The notes beneath the pieces are model-generated. The model was not told where the DNA came from. It did not search any database and saw only the letters and a program-made list of their open reading frames with translations. This document shows, in pieces, positions 10,998-20,758 of a stretch of DNA of 32,167 nucleotides; positions within the stretch are counted from its first letter, which is position 1, and each line of letters begins with the position of its first letter. Origin of the DNA: Sporosarcina sp. (GTDB taxonomy: Bacteria; Bacillota; Bacilli; Bacillales_A; Planococcaceae); NCBI GenBank assembly GCA_029263895.1, contig JARIDO010000016.1, forward strand, positions 1 to 32,167, read 5' to 3'. A program made the translations under genes and the position numbers.

Positions 10998-11342
10998 ATG
11001 AATAAACGCCAGCGAATAAAAAAGAATGAAGAGTTTCAGCTAGTGTTTAAAAACGGGAAGTCAGTTGCAAACCGACAATTTGTTGTGTATTCCTTAAAGA
11101 AAGAATCCCAACAACAATTTAGAATTGGTCTATCCGTCAGCAAAAAAGTAGGTAACGCTGTAACACGTAATCGTATTAAGCGTTATTTAAGACAATCTTT
11201 TTTAGAACTAAAAGACGACATTAAAAATGATATGGACTATATCATCATCGCCAGACATCAGGCGGCCAGTTTAGATTTTCATGAAACAAAAAAAAGTATG
11301 GAACATGTAATGCGAATTGCACGTGTGCTTAAGAAGAGGTAG
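10998..11342 (+). CDS. rnpA: Ribonuclease P protein component
   Basis: A 114-residue basic protein that binds the RNase P RNA and aids removal of tRNA 5' leaders. The family signature [21 protein letters not shown] (about residues 47-67) is intact, as is the DYIIIARH segment. The frame extends to a GTG at 10989, but the ATG at 10998 sits 5 bases after AGGTGG and fits the family N-terminus ([13 protein letters not shown]), so it is preferred. Lies between rpmH and spoIIIJ, as in nearly all bacteria. Confidence 0.97.
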   Translation: MNKRQRIKKNEEFQLVFKNGKSVANRQFVVYSLKKESQQQFRIGLSVSKKVGNAVTRNRIKRYLRQSFLELKDDIKNDMDYIIIARHQAASLDFHETKKSMEHVMRIARVLKKR

Positions 11343-11414
11343 AATGCCAAACTATAAAATGATAAACTAAAATAGAATTAGACTTCGAAAATGTAATGAC
11401 TTGGGGGAAAAGAT

Positions 11415-12179
11415 TTGAAAAAGAAATTAGCGCTACTGTTAATGCTAACTGCATTGTCTGCATTTCTAGCTGGATGTTCAGAATTCAGGGATCCAATATA
11501 CGCTAATAGTGAAGGTTTTTGGAATCACTATGTTGTTTGGCCATTAGTTTCCCTCATTAATACATTCAAAGATTTGCTTGGATCATATGGTTTTGCAATT
11601 ATTGCTGTAACAATAATTATTAGACTTGTACTATTACCATTAATGATTAAACAAACACAGAGTTCGAAACGCATGCAGGAAGTTCAACCCGAATTAAACG
11701 CGTTGAAAACAAAATATAAATCTAAAGATGCTGTGACACAGCAGAAATATCGTGAAGAGATGCAGAAAATCATGTCAGAAAAGAAAATCAATCCTGCAGC
11801 TGGCTGTTTACCTGTTATCATCCAAATGCCAATTTTGTTCGGTTTTTATCATGCGATTAGTCGTATGAATGTTACGTATGATATTGGGAAATTCCTTTGG
11901 TTTGAGTTAGCGTTGCCAAGTATTACTCTTGCTGTAATTGCGGGTTTAATTCAATTTACAGTATTACGCACGGGTCCTGCTATGGATAATCCGCAAATGA
12001 AAGTAATGATGTACATCATGCCTTTCATGATCATGATTTTCGGTTCGTTCTTACCGGCAGCATTAGCACTGTATTGGGTAGTAGGTAATATCATTTCATT
12101 CATCCAAAACGTTTTCATTTACAAACCATTCAAGAAAAAAGTAGTGGAACCTGTAAAAGTGGGAGGAAAACGAAAATGA
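11415..12179 (+). CDS. spoIIIJ: Membrane protein insertase YidC1/SpoIIIJ
   Basis: A 254-residue Oxa1/YidC insertase that places proteins in the cytoplasmic membrane; the Bacillus SpoIIIJ paralogue is also needed in the forespore for SpoIIIA/SpoIIQ function. The N-terminus is a lipoprotein signal with lipobox LAGC and lipidated Cys21. Five membrane segments follow; the catalytic-groove arginine R70 (IIIRLVLLPL) is present. The positively charged tail (KPFKKKVVEPVKVGGKRK) is ribosome-facing. Translation starts at TTG (11415), 7-8 bases after GGGGG. The stop overlaps the jag start by 4 bases (ATGA), a sign of translational coupling. Confidence 0.96.
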   Translation: MKKKLALLLMLTALSAFLAGCSEFRDPIYANSEGFWNHYVVWPLVSLINTFKDLLGSYGFAIIAVTIIIRLVLLPLMIKQTQSSKRMQEVQPELNALKTKYKSKDAVTQQKYREEMQKIMSEKKINPAAGCLPVIIQMPILFGFYHAISRMNVTYDIGKFLWFELALPSITLAVIAGLIQFTVLRTGPAMDNPQMKVMMYIMPFMIMIFGSFLPAALALYWVVGNIISFIQNVFIYKPFKKKVVEPVKVGGKRK

Positions 12180-12931
12180 CAAAAATGACGCGAAGAGGCG
12201 CCACTGTTGAAGTTGCAATTTCTGAAGCATTAGTAGCGCTTAATGCAAAACGTGAAGAGGTTGAAATCGTTGTAACCCAGCAAGGGAAAAGAGGATTTCT
12301 AGGTTTTGGTGCGAGAGAAGCTGAAGTTGTGGTGACCGTTCTAACTGTGGACGAACCTTCCGTTATTGAGAAAGAAATGACCAACAATGTCCGTATCGTT
12401 GAGACAACATCGAATCAAAAAGATGGTGATCCATCTACTGAAGCAAGTATGTTTCAACAAAGAGAAGAATTATCTGATGACACAGCAGTTAATGAAACAA
12501 AACAGTATATACAAGATATCGCTTTTGGTATGGGGATTGAAGATTTAAGAGTATCGAGTGAATCAAAGGGCAAGTTCTTAACCTTTCAGTTGGAAAGTGA
12601 AAAAGCTGCAATGTTGATAGGAAAACGTGGTCAAACATTGAATGCTTTGCAACATCTAGCTCAACTAATTGTCAATAAATCAGCAAGTCAATTTAAGATG
12701 ATCCGTATTGATATCGGTGATTATAGGGACCGTCGAGAGCGATCACTTGAACAACTAGCTGATAGAATGGCAGATAAGGCAATGCGTAGTGGAAAAAAAG
12801 TTCATCTTGAACCAATGCCTTCTTATGAGAGAAAAGTCATTCATAATGCACTTTCTAATCGATTAGATATTGAAACGTATTCAGAAGGATCCGATCCACA
12901 TCGATATTTGGTCATTGAATCAATAAAATAA
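12176..12931 (+). CDS. jag: RNA-binding protein Jag (KhpB)
   Basis: A 251-residue protein with three parts: Jag_N (about 1-56, with the conserved RGFLGFG), a KH domain with the GKRG loop (IGKRGQTLNALQHLAQLI, about 140-160), and a C-terminal R3H domain (SYERKVIHNAL). KhpB/Jag binds RNA with KhpA and affects cell division and wall growth in Firmicutes. It overlaps spoIIIJ by 4 bases and ends at a strong terminator. The segment between Jag_N and KH (about 57-105) is acidic and probably a flexible linker. Confidence 0.95.
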   Translation: MTKMTRRGATVEVAISEALVALNAKREEVEIVVTQQGKRGFLGFGAREAEVVVTVLTVDEPSVIEKEMTNNVRIVETTSNQKDGDPSTEASMFQQREELSDDTAVNETKQYIQDIAFGMGIEDLRVSSESKGKFLTFQLESEKAAMLIGKRGQTLNALQHLAQLIVNKSASQFKMIRIDIGDYRDRRERSLEQLADRMADKAMRSGKKVHLEPMPSYERKVIHNALSNRLDIETYSEGSDPHRYLVIESIK

Positions 12932-12938
12932 GACAAAA

Positions 12939-12977
12939 AAGTACAGCTGTGATTTATTCATAGCTGTACTTTTTTTG
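12939..12977 (+). terminator. jag terminator
   Basis: A 14-bp stem (12939-12952 with 12958-12971, one G-U pair) with a 5-base loop, ending in seven T. It closes the rpmH-rnpA-spoIIIJ-jag unit. Confidence 0.9.
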
Positions 12978-12994
12978 ACAAATGTATACGGAAC

Positions 12995-13099
12995 TTATCC
13001 ACAGTAAACAGTCTTTGTCGCTAGAAGGATTCTCAAATTTGTGGTATTATATATTGTTAGATAGTCATGTCCGGAAAAAGGTTATGCACATGTTTATAA
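12995..13099 (+). promoter_or_regulatory. mnmE promoter region with DnaA boxes
   Basis: An extended -10 element TGGTATTAT (-10 hexamer 13045-13050) has no clear -35. A perfect DnaA box TTATCCACA (12995-13003) lies upstream and a TTATGCACA box (13082-13090) downstream; TGTTTATAA (13091-13099) is a one-mismatch box. Placement around the promoter suggests DnaA influence on mnmE transcription or titration of DnaA; both are inference. Confidence 0.55.
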
Positions 13100-13121
13100 C
13101 TAAGCTAGGAAGGTGATTGAA

Positions 13122-14507
13122 GTGAATTTTGATACAATAGCCGCTATTTCGACTCCGATGGGAGAAGGGGCAATCGCCATCGTTAGGATAAGTGGGGATG
13201 AAGCAGTACAAATAGCAGATCGTGTATTCAAATCTCCATCCAATAAAAAGTTAGTAAATGAAAAAACACATACGATTCATTATGGTCATTTAGTAGATCC
13301 TAGTTCATCTGAAGTTATAGAAGAGGTAATGGTATCTCTAATGAAAGCCCCAAAAACATTTACGCGTGAAGATGTTGTTGAAGTAAATTGTCATGGGGGA
13401 CTAGTGGCTGTTAAACGAGTATTACAATTAATACTCAAAGAAGGTGCAAGATTAGCTGAACCTGGTGAATTTACAAAACGAGCTTTTTTAAATGGTCGTG
13501 TAGATTTATCACAGGCGGAAGCAGTAATGGATTTAATTCGAGCTAAAACAGATAGAGCTATGAATGTGGCTCTCAACCAAATGGATGGAAAACTTTCGAG
13601 ATTGGTTACAGAACTTCGACAGGCACTTCTTGAAACGCTTGCTCAAGTCGAAGTAAATATTGATTATCCGGAGTACGATGATGTAGAAGAAGTAACAATT
13701 CCACTTATGATTGAAAAAGGAACATGGGTTAAAGATGAAATAAGTAAGTTATTAAAAACATCTTCCCAAGGTAAAATACTTCGCGATGGTTTATCTACAG
13801 CAATTATTGGTAGACCGAACGTTGGGAAATCCTCATTATTAAATAGCTTAGTTCAAGAAAACAAGGCAATTGTCACTCACATTGCCGGAACAACACGTGA
13901 TATTATTGAGGAGTATGTAAATGTGCGCGGGGTTCCTTTGCGGCTTGTCGATACTGCTGGTATTCGAGAAACGGAAGACATCGTTGAACGTATTGGCGTT
14001 AATAAGTCTAGACAAGTTCTAAAAGAGGCAGATTTAATACTTCTTGTTTTGAATAGTTCAGAGGAATTATCGGAAGAAGATATACGTTTACTCGAAACAG
14101 TTGCTAACATGGATACAATCGTCGTTAGCAATAAAACGGATTTACCGCAAAAGTTGGATTTAGAAAAGGTAAGAGAGTTATTAGGGAAAGATAAAATAAT
14201 AACGACGTCATTGTTAAAAGACGAAGGTGTCGATGATTTAGAAGAAGCCATTGCTGATCTGTTTTTTGAAGGAACGCTCGAAACGAGTGATTTGACATAC
14301 GTTTCGAATGCAAGACATATAGCCTTACTCCACAATGCCTTTAAAACGATTGAGGATGCCATCAGTGCTGCTAAAGAAGGTGTACCAGTCGACATGATTC
14401 AAATCGATGTAATTAGGACATGGGAGATTCTTGGTGAAATTGTAGGCGACACTGTACAAGAAAGTTTAATCAATCAACTGTTTTCTCAATTCTGTCTCGG
14501 AAAATAA
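13122..14507 (+). CDS. mnmE: tRNA modification GTPase MnmE
   Basis: A 461-residue GTPase (also called TrmE/ThdF) that with MnmG makes the 5-carboxymethylaminomethyl group on wobble uridine 34 of certain tRNAs. N-terminal tetrahydrofolate-binding domain ([20 protein letters not shown]), a helical domain, and an inserted G domain with [27 protein letters not shown] and NKTD. The C-terminal FCLGK with its functional cysteine is intact. The frame opens at GTG 13113, but GTG 13122 sits 5 bases after AGGAAGGTGA and gives the usual N-terminus. The partner gene mnmG follows after 59 bases. Confidence 0.97.
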   Translation: MNFDTIAAISTPMGEGAIAIVRISGDEAVQIADRVFKSPSNKKLVNEKTHTIHYGHLVDPSSSEVIEEVMVSLMKAPKTFTREDVVEVNCHGGLVAVKRVLQLILKEGARLAEPGEFTKRAFLNGRVDLSQAEAVMDLIRAKTDRAMNVALNQMDGKLSRLVTELRQALLETLAQVEVNIDYPEYDDVEEVTIPLMIEKGTWVKDEISKLLKTSSQGKILRDGLSTAIIGRPNVGKSSLLNSLVQENKAIVTHIAGTTRDIIEEYVNVRGVPLRLVDTAGIRETEDIVERIGVNKSRQVLKEADLILLVLNSSEELSEEDIRLLETVANMDTIVVSNKTDLPQKLDLEKVRELLGKDKIITTSLLKDEGVDDLEEAIADLFFEGTLETSDLTYVSNARHIALLHNAFKTIEDAISAAKEGVPVDMIQIDVIRTWEILGEIVGDTVQESLINQLFSQFCLGK

Positions 14508-14566
14508 AATGAATGAAAGATCATGAGACTTTTTTTGATCTTTCTATAGAAGGAAGGAAATAGAAC

Positions 14567-16456
14567 ATGCCACAATTTGAAGCAGGCACGTTCGATTGCA
14601 TAGTAATAGGAGCAGGACATGCAGGTGTAGAAGCTGCATTGGCTTCCTCACGGATGGGTGCATCTACACTCGTTTTAACTATGAATCTAGATATGATTGC
14701 ATTTATGCCATGTAATCCATCACTTGGTGGACCCGCTAAAGGTATTGTTGTAAGAGAAATAGATGCATTAGGTGGAGCAATGGGGAAAGTGATTGATAAA
14801 ACCCATATCCAAATGCGTATGTTAAACACCGGTAAAGGTCCAGCCGTACGTGCATTACGTGCACAAGCCGACAAAGTACTTTATCAACAAGAAATGAAAC
14901 GTTTGTTAGAAGAACAAGACCATTTAACACTTCATCAAGGTGTAGTGGAAGAGCTTCTTGTTGAAAATGGGGAAGTAAAAGGAATAGTGACACAAGTTGG
15001 TGCCGTTTATTATGGCAAAAAAGTCATCGTTACAACTGGTACATTTTTACGTGGGGAAATCATTATTGGAGATTTAAAATATTCAAGTGGACCGAATAAT
15101 CAGATGCCATCAATCGGTTTAGCTGATAACTTACGGGAGCTTGGCTTTGATACAGTGCGATTCAAAACAGGCACACCACCGCGTGTGAATAGTCGTACGA
15201 TTGACTATAGTAAAACTGAAATTCAACCAGGTGATGACGTACCACGTGCGTTTAGTTATGAAACAACTGAGTTCATCATGGATCAACTGCCTTGCTGGTT
15301 AACGTATACTTCACCTAAAACACACGAGATTATAAATGAAAATCTTCATTTATCACCAATGTATTCAGGTGTTATTAAAGGAAAAGGACCACGTTACTGT
15401 CCATCTATCGAAGATAAAATTGTTCGTTTTGCAGATAAATCAAGACATCAGATTTTCTTGGAACCTGAGGGTCGCAATACGAATGAGGTTTACGTCCAAG
15501 GGCTATCAACAAGCTTACCAGAGCATGTACAACGGAAACTAGTTGAGAGTGTACCTGGGCTTGAGAAAGCTGAAATGTTACGAGCTGGATATGCTATAGA
15601 ATATGATGCAATTGTACCTACACAACTATGGCCCACTTTAGAAACAAAGAAAATTAAAAACCTTTATACGGCTGGACAAATTAATGGTACCTCTGGGTAT
15701 GAAGAAGCTGCGGCACAAGGAATAATGGCAGGTATTAATGCAGCTGCATCTGTTATTGGTTTGAAAGAACAAGTACTAGGACGCGCTGATGCATATATCG
15801 GTGTTTTAATAGATGATCTCGTTACAAAAGGTACAAGCGAGCCGTATCGACTTCTTACTTCTAGGGCAGAATATCGTTTATTACTTAGACATGACAATGC
15901 GGATTTACGTCTAACTGAAGTTGGTTATGAACTAGGACTAATTAGTGAGAAACGTTACGCCGATTACCTCTTGAAAAAGAAACAAATAGAAGAAGAAATT
16001 GAAAGACTTCGTAAAGTAACCATTAAACCTAGTGAAGCTGTTCAAGTCATCATACGGGAAACAGGGGGTTCTGAAATTAAAGAACCTATGAAAGCAGCAG
16101 ACTTATTAAAGCGACCAGAAATGAATTATGAACAGATTGAACGAATTGTTCCACTCGCTGAGGAAAGAACATTGGAAGTAAAAGAACAAGTAGAGATCTC
16201 CATTAAGTATGAAGGTTATATTGAAAAATCATTACAGCAAGTAGATAAAATGAAGAGATTAGAAAACAAAAGAATTCCTGAACAAATTGATTATGATGCT
16301 ATTTCTGGAATTGCGACTGAAGCAAAAACAATATTGAAAGAAGTTAGACCGTTATCAATTGCACAAGCGTCACGTATTTCAGGCGTTAATCCAGCTGATA
16401 TTTCAATACTTCTTGTCTATATTGAGCAAGGGAAAATAGCTAAAATCTCTGGCTAA
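14567..16456 (+). CDS. mnmG: tRNA uridine-5-carboxymethylaminomethyl(34) synthesis enzyme MnmG
   Basis: A 629-residue FAD- and NADH-dependent enzyme (formerly GidA), partner of MnmE in tRNA wobble uridine modification. The N-terminal FAD fold carries [17 protein letters not shown], then [13 protein letters not shown], the central GTFLRGEI and FKTGTPPRV motifs, and [16 protein letters not shown], all diagnostic. The C-terminal helical part (about 540-629) binds MnmE. The ATG start is preceded by AAGGAAGGAAA. Ends at its own strong terminator, separating it from rsmG. Confidence 0.98.
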   Translation: MPQFEAGTFDCIVIGAGHAGVEAALASSRMGASTLVLTMNLDMIAFMPCNPSLGGPAKGIVVREIDALGGAMGKVIDKTHIQMRMLNTGKGPAVRALRAQADKVLYQQEMKRLLEEQDHLTLHQGVVEELLVENGEVKGIVTQVGAVYYGKKVIVTTGTFLRGEIIIGDLKYSSGPNNQMPSIGLADNLRELGFDTVRFKTGTPPRVNSRTIDYSKTEIQPGDDVPRAFSYETTEFIMDQLPCWLTYTSPKTHEIINENLHLSPMYSGVIKGKGPRYCPSIEDKIVRFADKSRHQIFLEPEGRNTNEVYVQGLSTSLPEHVQRKLVESVPGLEKAEMLRAGYAIEYDAIVPTQLWPTLETKKIKNLYTAGQINGTSGYEEAAAQGIMAGINAAASVIGLKEQVLGRADAYIGVLIDDLVTKGTSEPYRLLTSRAEYRLLLRHDNADLRLTEVGYELGLISEKRYADYLLKKKQIEEEIERLRKVTIKPSEAVQVIIRETGGSEIKEPMKAADLLKRPEMNYEQIERIVPLAEERTLEVKEQVEISIKYEGYIEKSLQQVDKMKRLENKRIPEQIDYDAISGIATEAKTILKEVRPLSIAQASRISGVNPADISILLVYIEQGKIAKISG

Positions 16457-16465
16457 GCCTATGTG

Positions 16466-16497
16466 CTGATGCGGATTTTCCCCGCATCAGTTTTTTT
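16466..16497 (+). terminator. mnmG terminator
   Basis: CTGATGCGG (16466-16474) pairs perfectly with CCGCATCAG (16482-16490), with a 7-base loop and seven T after it. Placed 10 bases beyond the mnmG stop. Confidence 0.9.
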
Positions 16498-16560
16498 ACT
16501 AATTAGAATGAAAAACGCTACATATAGAACAATCCGTGTGTATTAAGGAGGACCTTATAA

Positions 16561-17277
16561 ATGAATGAAGAAGAATTTGTGCTCTCCTTGAAAGAGCATG
16601 GAATTGATTTGAATGATATTCAAATAAAACAATTTAGCCGTTACTACGATTTACTGGTAGAATGGAATGAGAAGATGAATTTAACTGCAATAACTGATAA
16701 ACCATCAGTTTATTTAAAACATTTCTATGATTCTATATCTGCAGCATTCTTTTATGATTTTACCGAACAAAAGTCAATTTGCGATGTGGGAGCTGGAGCC
16801 GGATTCCCTAGTATACCGCTCAAAATTTGTTTCCCTAACATAGATGTGACAATAGTTGATTCATTGAATAAAAGAATTGGTTTTTTAACCGTATTAGCAG
16901 AAGATTTACAATTAAAAAATGTGAATTTTGTCCATTCAAGAGCTGAAGAGTTTGGACAAACTGCAAAGTATAGAGAAAAGTTTGACGTTGTTACAGCTCG
17001 TGCGGTTGCACGTCTTTCTGTACTTGCGGAGTTATGTATTCCTCTCGTTAAAAAAGGGGGAATCTTTATCTCTATGAAAGGTGCAGCTGCAGATGATGAG
17101 TTGAAAGATGCAAACAACGCAATTAAGATCTTAGGTGCAAGTGTTAAAGAAGAATATTCATTTACATTACCAGTAGAAAATAGTGAACGAAAATTAATTA
17201 TTTTTAATAAAGATAAAGAATCACCAAAAAGATATCCTCGTAAGCCGGGTGTGCCAAATAAATCACCAATTCAATAA
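16561..17277 (+). CDS. rsmG: 16S rRNA (guanine(527)-N7)-methyltransferase RsmG
   Basis: A 238-residue SAM-dependent methyltransferase (GidB) that methylates G527 of 16S rRNA; its loss gives low-level streptomycin resistance in other bacteria. N-terminal block [18 protein letters not shown] and the SAM-binding motif [15 protein letters not shown] (about 76-90) are typical, as is the [23 protein letters not shown] segment. The ATG is 9 bases after AAGGAGG. A perfect parS site begins 3 bases after its stop codon, before noc. The C-terminal [14 protein letters not shown] is also standard. Confidence 0.97.
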   Translation: MNEEEFVLSLKEHGIDLNDIQIKQFSRYYDLLVEWNEKMNLTAITDKPSVYLKHFYDSISAAFFYDFTEQKSICDVGAGAGFPSIPLKICFPNIDVTIVDSLNKRIGFLTVLAEDLQLKNVNFVHSRAEEFGQTAKYREKFDVVTARAVARLSVLAELCIPLVKKGGIFISMKGAAADDELKDANNAIKILGASVKEEYSFTLPVENSERKLIIFNKDKESPKRYPRKPGVPNKSPIQ

Positions 17278-17279
17278 AA

Positions 17280-17295
17280 TGTTTCACGTGAAACA
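17280..17295. other. parS: parS site (Spo0J/ParB binding)
   Basis: The 16-base palindrome TGTTTCACGTGAAACA is a perfect match to the Bacillus parS consensus TGTTNCACGTGAAACA. It lies between rsmG and noc and would nucleate Spo0J/ParB and SMC loading close to oriC. Confidence 0.95.
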
Positions 17296-17370
17296 AAAGA
17301 AGTAGAGAATAACAAAGTACTTTATTGTATTATAAAAAATGAAGTCTTAATTAAAGGGGTGGTGCTGAGT

Positions 17371-18249
17371 ATGAAAAGTCCTTTTACTCGTTTATTCGGT
17401 AGTGGAGATAGAGAAGAAAAAGAAGAAGATTTAATAGAAGAGGTTGGAAATGAAATTCAACAAGAGGTCGTTCAAAAGATTAATATAAATTTCATAACTC
17501 CTAATAAATATCAACCGCGAACAGTCTTTCAAGAAGAAAAGATAGAAGAACTTGCAAGGACAATTCATACCCACGGCGTGATTCAACCTATTGTAATACG
17601 CCAAACGGGAGAACAACAATATGAAATTATTGCAGGTGAACGACGTTTTCGGGCAATGAAAAAGCTTGGTTGGTCTGAAGTTCCAGCAATCATTAGGGAT
17701 TTAGATGATAAAGAAACTGCCTCTGTTGCACTTATAGAAAACTTACAACGAGAAGAATTGACCGCGATTGAAGAAGCGTATGCATATGAGAAACTTCTTG
17801 AAATTCATTCGTTAACGCAAGAAGCTCTAGCCCAAAGACTAGGTAAAGGTCAATCTACAGTAGCCAATAAACTAAGGCTTTTAAAATTACCTGATGAAGT
17901 GAAAGATGCAATCATGAGCAAAGAACTATCTGAACGACATGCGCGAGCACTCATACCTATTAAAGACGTCGATGTTCAAATCGGTTTATATAAAGAAGTA
18001 ATAGAGAACCATTTGAATGTGAAGCAATTAGAACAGCGAATACAAGAGGTATTAACACCGAAAGAAGAAGTGGAAGTAAAAAACAAAGCACCTCGTCGAA
18101 AAGCAGTTAGTAAAGATGTTAGAATTGCACTTAATACAATTAGGCAATCATTAGTGTTAGTTGCGAAGAGTGGGATAAATGTAAAGACTGAAGAAGAGGA
18201 TACAGAAGAATTTTATACAATAACTGTTAGAATTCCGAAGAAAAAGTGA
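17371..18249 (+). CDS. noc: Nucleoid occlusion protein Noc
   Basis: A 292-residue ParB-family CTPase-type protein that binds Noc-binding sites over the chromosome and blocks Z-ring formation over the nucleoid. The N-terminal [12 protein letters not shown] resembles the amphipathic membrane-targeting helix of Bacillus Noc. The ParB/sulfiredoxin-like part has [10 protein letters not shown] and [11 protein letters not shown], followed by the helix-turn-helix [26 protein letters not shown] and the Noc-type C-terminus [22 protein letters not shown] 17371 is chosen over GTG 17359 because AAAGGGGTGG ends 8-9 bases before it. The gene sits in front of soj-spo0J, as in Bacillus. Confidence 0.95.
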   Translation: MKSPFTRLFGSGDREEKEEDLIEEVGNEIQQEVVQKININFITPNKYQPRTVFQEEKIEELARTIHTHGVIQPIVIRQTGEQQYEIIAGERRFRAMKKLGWSEVPAIIRDLDDKETASVALIENLQREELTAIEEAYAYEKLLEIHSLTQEALAQRLGKGQSTVANKLRLLKLPDEVKDAIMSKELSERHARALIPIKDVDVQIGLYKEVIENHLNVKQLEQRIQEVLTPKEEVEVKNKAPRRKAVSKDVRIALNTIRQSLVLVAKSGINVKTEEEDTEEFYTITVRIPKKK

Positions 18250-18251
18250 CG

Positions 18252-18286
18252 AAAAACTCTTGCTAATTGTTAGCAAGAGTTTTTTA
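18252..18286 (+). terminator. noc terminator
   Basis: A perfect 15-bp stem (AAAAACTCTTGCTAA, 18252-18266, with 18270-18284) around a 3-base loop, ending in a T run. It separates noc from soj. Confidence 0.9.
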
Positions 18287-18369
18287 CTGCGAAAATCCCC
18301 CTTTTACACTCATTCTTTGATAAACTAGTAAAGACGTTAATTATTTGAAGAAAGAAAGCAGGTGCAAGA

Positions 18370-19131
18370 ATGGGCAGAATTATCGCGATTGCCAATCAAA
18401 AAGGGGGTGTTGGAAAGACAACAACTTCAGTAAACCTTAGTGCATGTCTTGCTCATATAGGCAAAAAAGTACTATTAATAGATACAGATCCACAAGGAAA
18501 TGCTACAAGTGGAGTTGGAGTAAACAAAGGCGATGTACAACAATGCATTTATGATATGTTAATAGATGATGTTAACTTTCGAGATGTGATTCGGCAAACT
18601 AAAGTACCTAATTTAGATATTATACCCGCAACTATCTCATTGGCAGGTGCTGAAATTGAACTTGTTTCTACAATTTCAAGAGAAGTACGTATGAAACTTG
18701 CAATACAAGATGCTAAAGAAGAATATGATTATATCATTATTGATTGTCCACCATCACTTGGTTTATTGACAATTAATGCCTTGACGGCATCTGATTCTAT
18801 TATAATTCCAGTACAATGTGAGTATTATGCACTTGAGGGACTTAGTCAATTATTAAGTACAATACGGCTTGTGCAAAAACATTTAAATGAGGAACTAGAA
18901 ATTGATGGTGTTTTACTAACAATGTTTGATGCCAGGACAAATCTTGGCATTCAGGTAATAGAAGAAGTGAAGAAATACTTTCAAGATAAAGTGTACAAAA
19001 CAATTATTCCAAGAAATGTTCGGTTAAGTGAAGCACCAAGTCACGGAGAACCTATTATCATTTATGATTCTCGTTCTCGTGGAGCAGAAGTGTACTTAGA
19101 TCTGGCAAAGGAAGTGGTGCACAATGGCTAA
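18370..19131 (+). CDS. soj: Chromosome partitioning ATPase Soj/ParA
   Basis: A 253-residue ParA-type ATPase with the deviant Walker A motif KGGVGKTT (residues 11-18), DTDPQGN (switch region) and IIDCPPSLGLL. With Spo0J it segregates origins, and in Bacillus it also regulates DnaA: monomer inhibits, dimer activates. The ATG start follows GAAAGCAGGTG. Its last 8 bases overlap the spo0J start, giving coupled translation. The noc terminator upstream implies a separate promoter; TTTACA-N17-TAGTAA around 18303-18331 is a weak candidate. Confidence 0.97.
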   Translation: MGRIIAIANQKGGVGKTTTSVNLSACLAHIGKKVLLIDTDPQGNATSGVGVNKGDVQQCIYDMLIDDVNFRDVIRQTKVPNLDIIPATISLAGAEIELVSTISREVRMKLAIQDAKEEYDYIIIDCPPSLGLLTINALTASDSIIIPVQCEYYALEGLSQLLSTIRLVQKHLNEELEIDGVLLTMFDARTNLGIQVIEEVKKYFQDKVYKTIIPRNVRLSEAPSHGEPIIIYDSRSRGAEVYLDLAKEVVHNG

Positions 19132-19963
19132 AGGCCTTGGAAAAGGATTAAATGCTTTATTTCCGGGTGAATCCTTGGAAAAAGCAGAGTCGGTAGATCA
19201 TATTAACTTGAAAAGTATTAAAGTTAACCCTTATCAACCAAGAAAGATATTTGATGAGCACGCAATAGAAGAATTAAGTGCATCAATTAAAGAACACGGT
19301 ATTTTACAACCAATCATTTTACGCAAGGTTGGTACTACTTATGAAATTGTGGTTGGTGAAAGACGTTTCCGTGCTGCTAAGATAGCAGGTTTAAAAGAAA
19401 TCCCTGCCGTTGTTCGCATTTTAACTGATGAAGAAACAATGGAATTAGCGATACTAGAAAACCTTCAGCGTGAAGATTTAACACCTATAGAGGAAGCTGA
19501 AGCTTACCAAAACTTAATGGAAACGCTCGGATTAACACAAGAGCAATTAGCATTTCGTTTAGGAAAAAGTCGCCCCCACATTGCTAATCATGTGAGATTA
19601 CTAACATTGCCTGTGAAAATCAGGAACTATATAACAAATGGTCAATTATCTATGGGCCATGGTCGTACACTGTTGGGTCTTAGAAGGAAAGAACAGATTA
19701 ATCTACTAGCTGAAAGAGTATTAAAAGAAGGATTGAATGTTCGTCAACTAGAGCACTTAATTCAACGAATGAATGAGGATGTTCCACGTGAAACAAAATC
19801 AGAAAATAAAAAAGATATATTTTTAGCAGAACACGAATCAAATTTAAGAGAACACTTCGGAACAAATGTAACGATAAAAAAGACTAGAAATAAAGGTAAA
19901 ATAGAAATTGATTTCTTTTCTGAAGAGGATTTTGAACGAATTTTAGAGTTACTTAATCAATAA
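19124..19963 (+). CDS. spo0J: Chromosome partitioning protein Spo0J/ParB
   Basis: A 279-residue ParB CTPase clamp that loads at parS, spreads along DNA and recruits SMC condensin; needed for origin segregation and normal sporulation signalling through Soj. The N-terminus MAKGLGKGLNALFP is the ParA-stimulating segment. GERRFRAAKIAGLKEIPA and LENLQREDLTPIEEAEAY form the CTP/ParB core; TQEQLAFRLGKSRPHIANHVRLL is the helix-turn-helix. A parS site lies within its own coding sequence (19780-19795). Overlaps soj by 8 bases and ends at a strong terminator. Confidence 0.97.
   Translation: MAKGLGKGLNALFPGESLEKAESVDHINLKSIKVNPYQPRKIFDEHAIEELSASIKEHGILQPIILRKVGTTYEIVVGERRFRAAKIAGLKEIPAVVRILTDEETMELAILENLQREDLTPIEEAEAYQNLMETLGLTQEQLAFRLGKSRPHIANHVRLLTLPVKIRNYITNGQLSMGHGRTLLGLRRKEQINLLAERVLKEGLNVRQLEHLIQRMNEDVPRETKSENKKDIFLAEHESNLREHFGTNVTIKKTRNKGKIEIDFFSEEDFERILELLNQ
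19780..19795. other. parS: parS site inside spo0J
   Basis: TGTTCCACGTGAAACA fits the consensus TGTTNCACGTGAAACA. Bacillus subtilis also carries a parS within spo0J, so its place is conserved. Confidence 0.93.
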
Positions 19964-19967
19964 ATAC

Positions 19968-20007
19968 ATACCTATTTTGCGTCCAATGCAAAATAGGTAT
20001 TTTTTTA
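19968..20007 (+). terminator. spo0J terminator
   Basis: ATACCTATTTTGC (19968-19980) pairs with GCAAAATAGGTAT (19988-20000), 13 bp, with a 7-base loop and a run of T. The 170 bases after it, to yyaC, hold no gene I can support; an 8-bp inverted repeat CTAATACA/TGTATTAG lies at 20048-20073. Confidence 0.9.
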
Positions 20008-20173
20008 CTAATGCCCACTCTTCAAATAATGGTTATTATAGGAACTGCTAATACAATGATCAGGATGTATTAGTAATGGAATAGATAATTCATAGACTGA
20101 TCTTTCGTTTTTGAAAAAAAATAGCTATTCTTAGAACGACAAATGTTATAGTGGATTTTGCAGTAATTATTGT

Positions 20174-20737
20174 CTATATGATGAAATTCTTTCTCCTGTA
20201 TGCAAGTTGTAAAGCCCGCCCAATCACTTTACTCATTTCAAAAGGAAGATGTAAGCGAGTACTTTGTAATACAGCGTGTTCCATGAAACCTGCCGTATTA
20301 ACAACACCTTTTATCGCGACATTCCCTACAGGTGGTAAATCCTTTCCCACGGCTTTCCCGGGTTGAATTGGACCGTTGTGAAAAAGTAATTGCCCGACAG
20401 AATTACCTTGTCCTAGACAAGCATCAATGGCGACAATGAAAGCGGAAGGATTTATAATCATAATCTCATCCAAACGTTGTTGTAAATTCAAAGCGTGTAA
20501 AGGTGTCTCTAACGTTCCGAGGACAGGGAAAGGGAATGACGAAGACTCGGTCAAGTAAGAGCCTGTTAGAGATCCGAGAGCATCTCCTGTAGACCGGTCC
20601 GTACCAATGCACAAAAAGAACAATTCTTCTTTGTCAAAAGGAATATGAGAAAGAAAAAATGTGCTTAGTTTCCATACGACTCCCGTTTCTTGATAGTGAA
20701 TTCGATAATCGTATGGTGATGTAGTTACAACACGCAT
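20174..20737 (-). CDS. yyaC: Spore protease YyaC (DUF1256 family)
   Basis: A 187-residue protein of the YyaC/DUF1256 family, distantly related to the germination protease GPR that degrades small acid-soluble spore proteins. Recognisable blocks are LCIGTDRSTGDALGSLTG (about 42-59) and IVAIDACLGQ (101-110), with acidic residues D47, D52 and D105 likely in the active site. It is confined to endospore formers, so it marks the organism as one. ATG with GGAGG 7 bases upstream. It stands alone on the minus strand against the local direction of replication, as in Bacillus, where yyaC is also near spo0J. I could not identify a sigma-G or sigma-F promoter with confidence. Confidence 0.9.
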   Translation of the reverse strand: MRVVTTSPYDYRIHYQETGVVWKLSTFFLSHIPFDKEELFFLCIGTDRSTGDALGSLTGSYLTESSSFPFPVLGTLETPLHALNLQQRLDEIMIINPSAFIVAIDACLGQGNSVGQLLFHNGPIQPGKAVGKDLPPVGNVAIKGVVNTAGFMEHAVLQSTRLHLPFEMSKVIGRALQLAYRRKNFII

Positions 20738-20758
20738 AAGATGCCTCCGTTTCTATTA

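Noticed and set aside
14515..14544. Inverted repeat GAAAGATCA/TGATCTTTC between mnmE and mnmG as a terminator
   Set aside because: The T run lies in the loop, not after the stem, so it does not look like an intrinsic terminator; mnmE and mnmG are probably co-transcribed.
20344..20358. CCCGGG in yyaC as a second Noc-binding site
   Set aside because: Only 9 of 14 positions match the Noc consensus; the right half is wrong.
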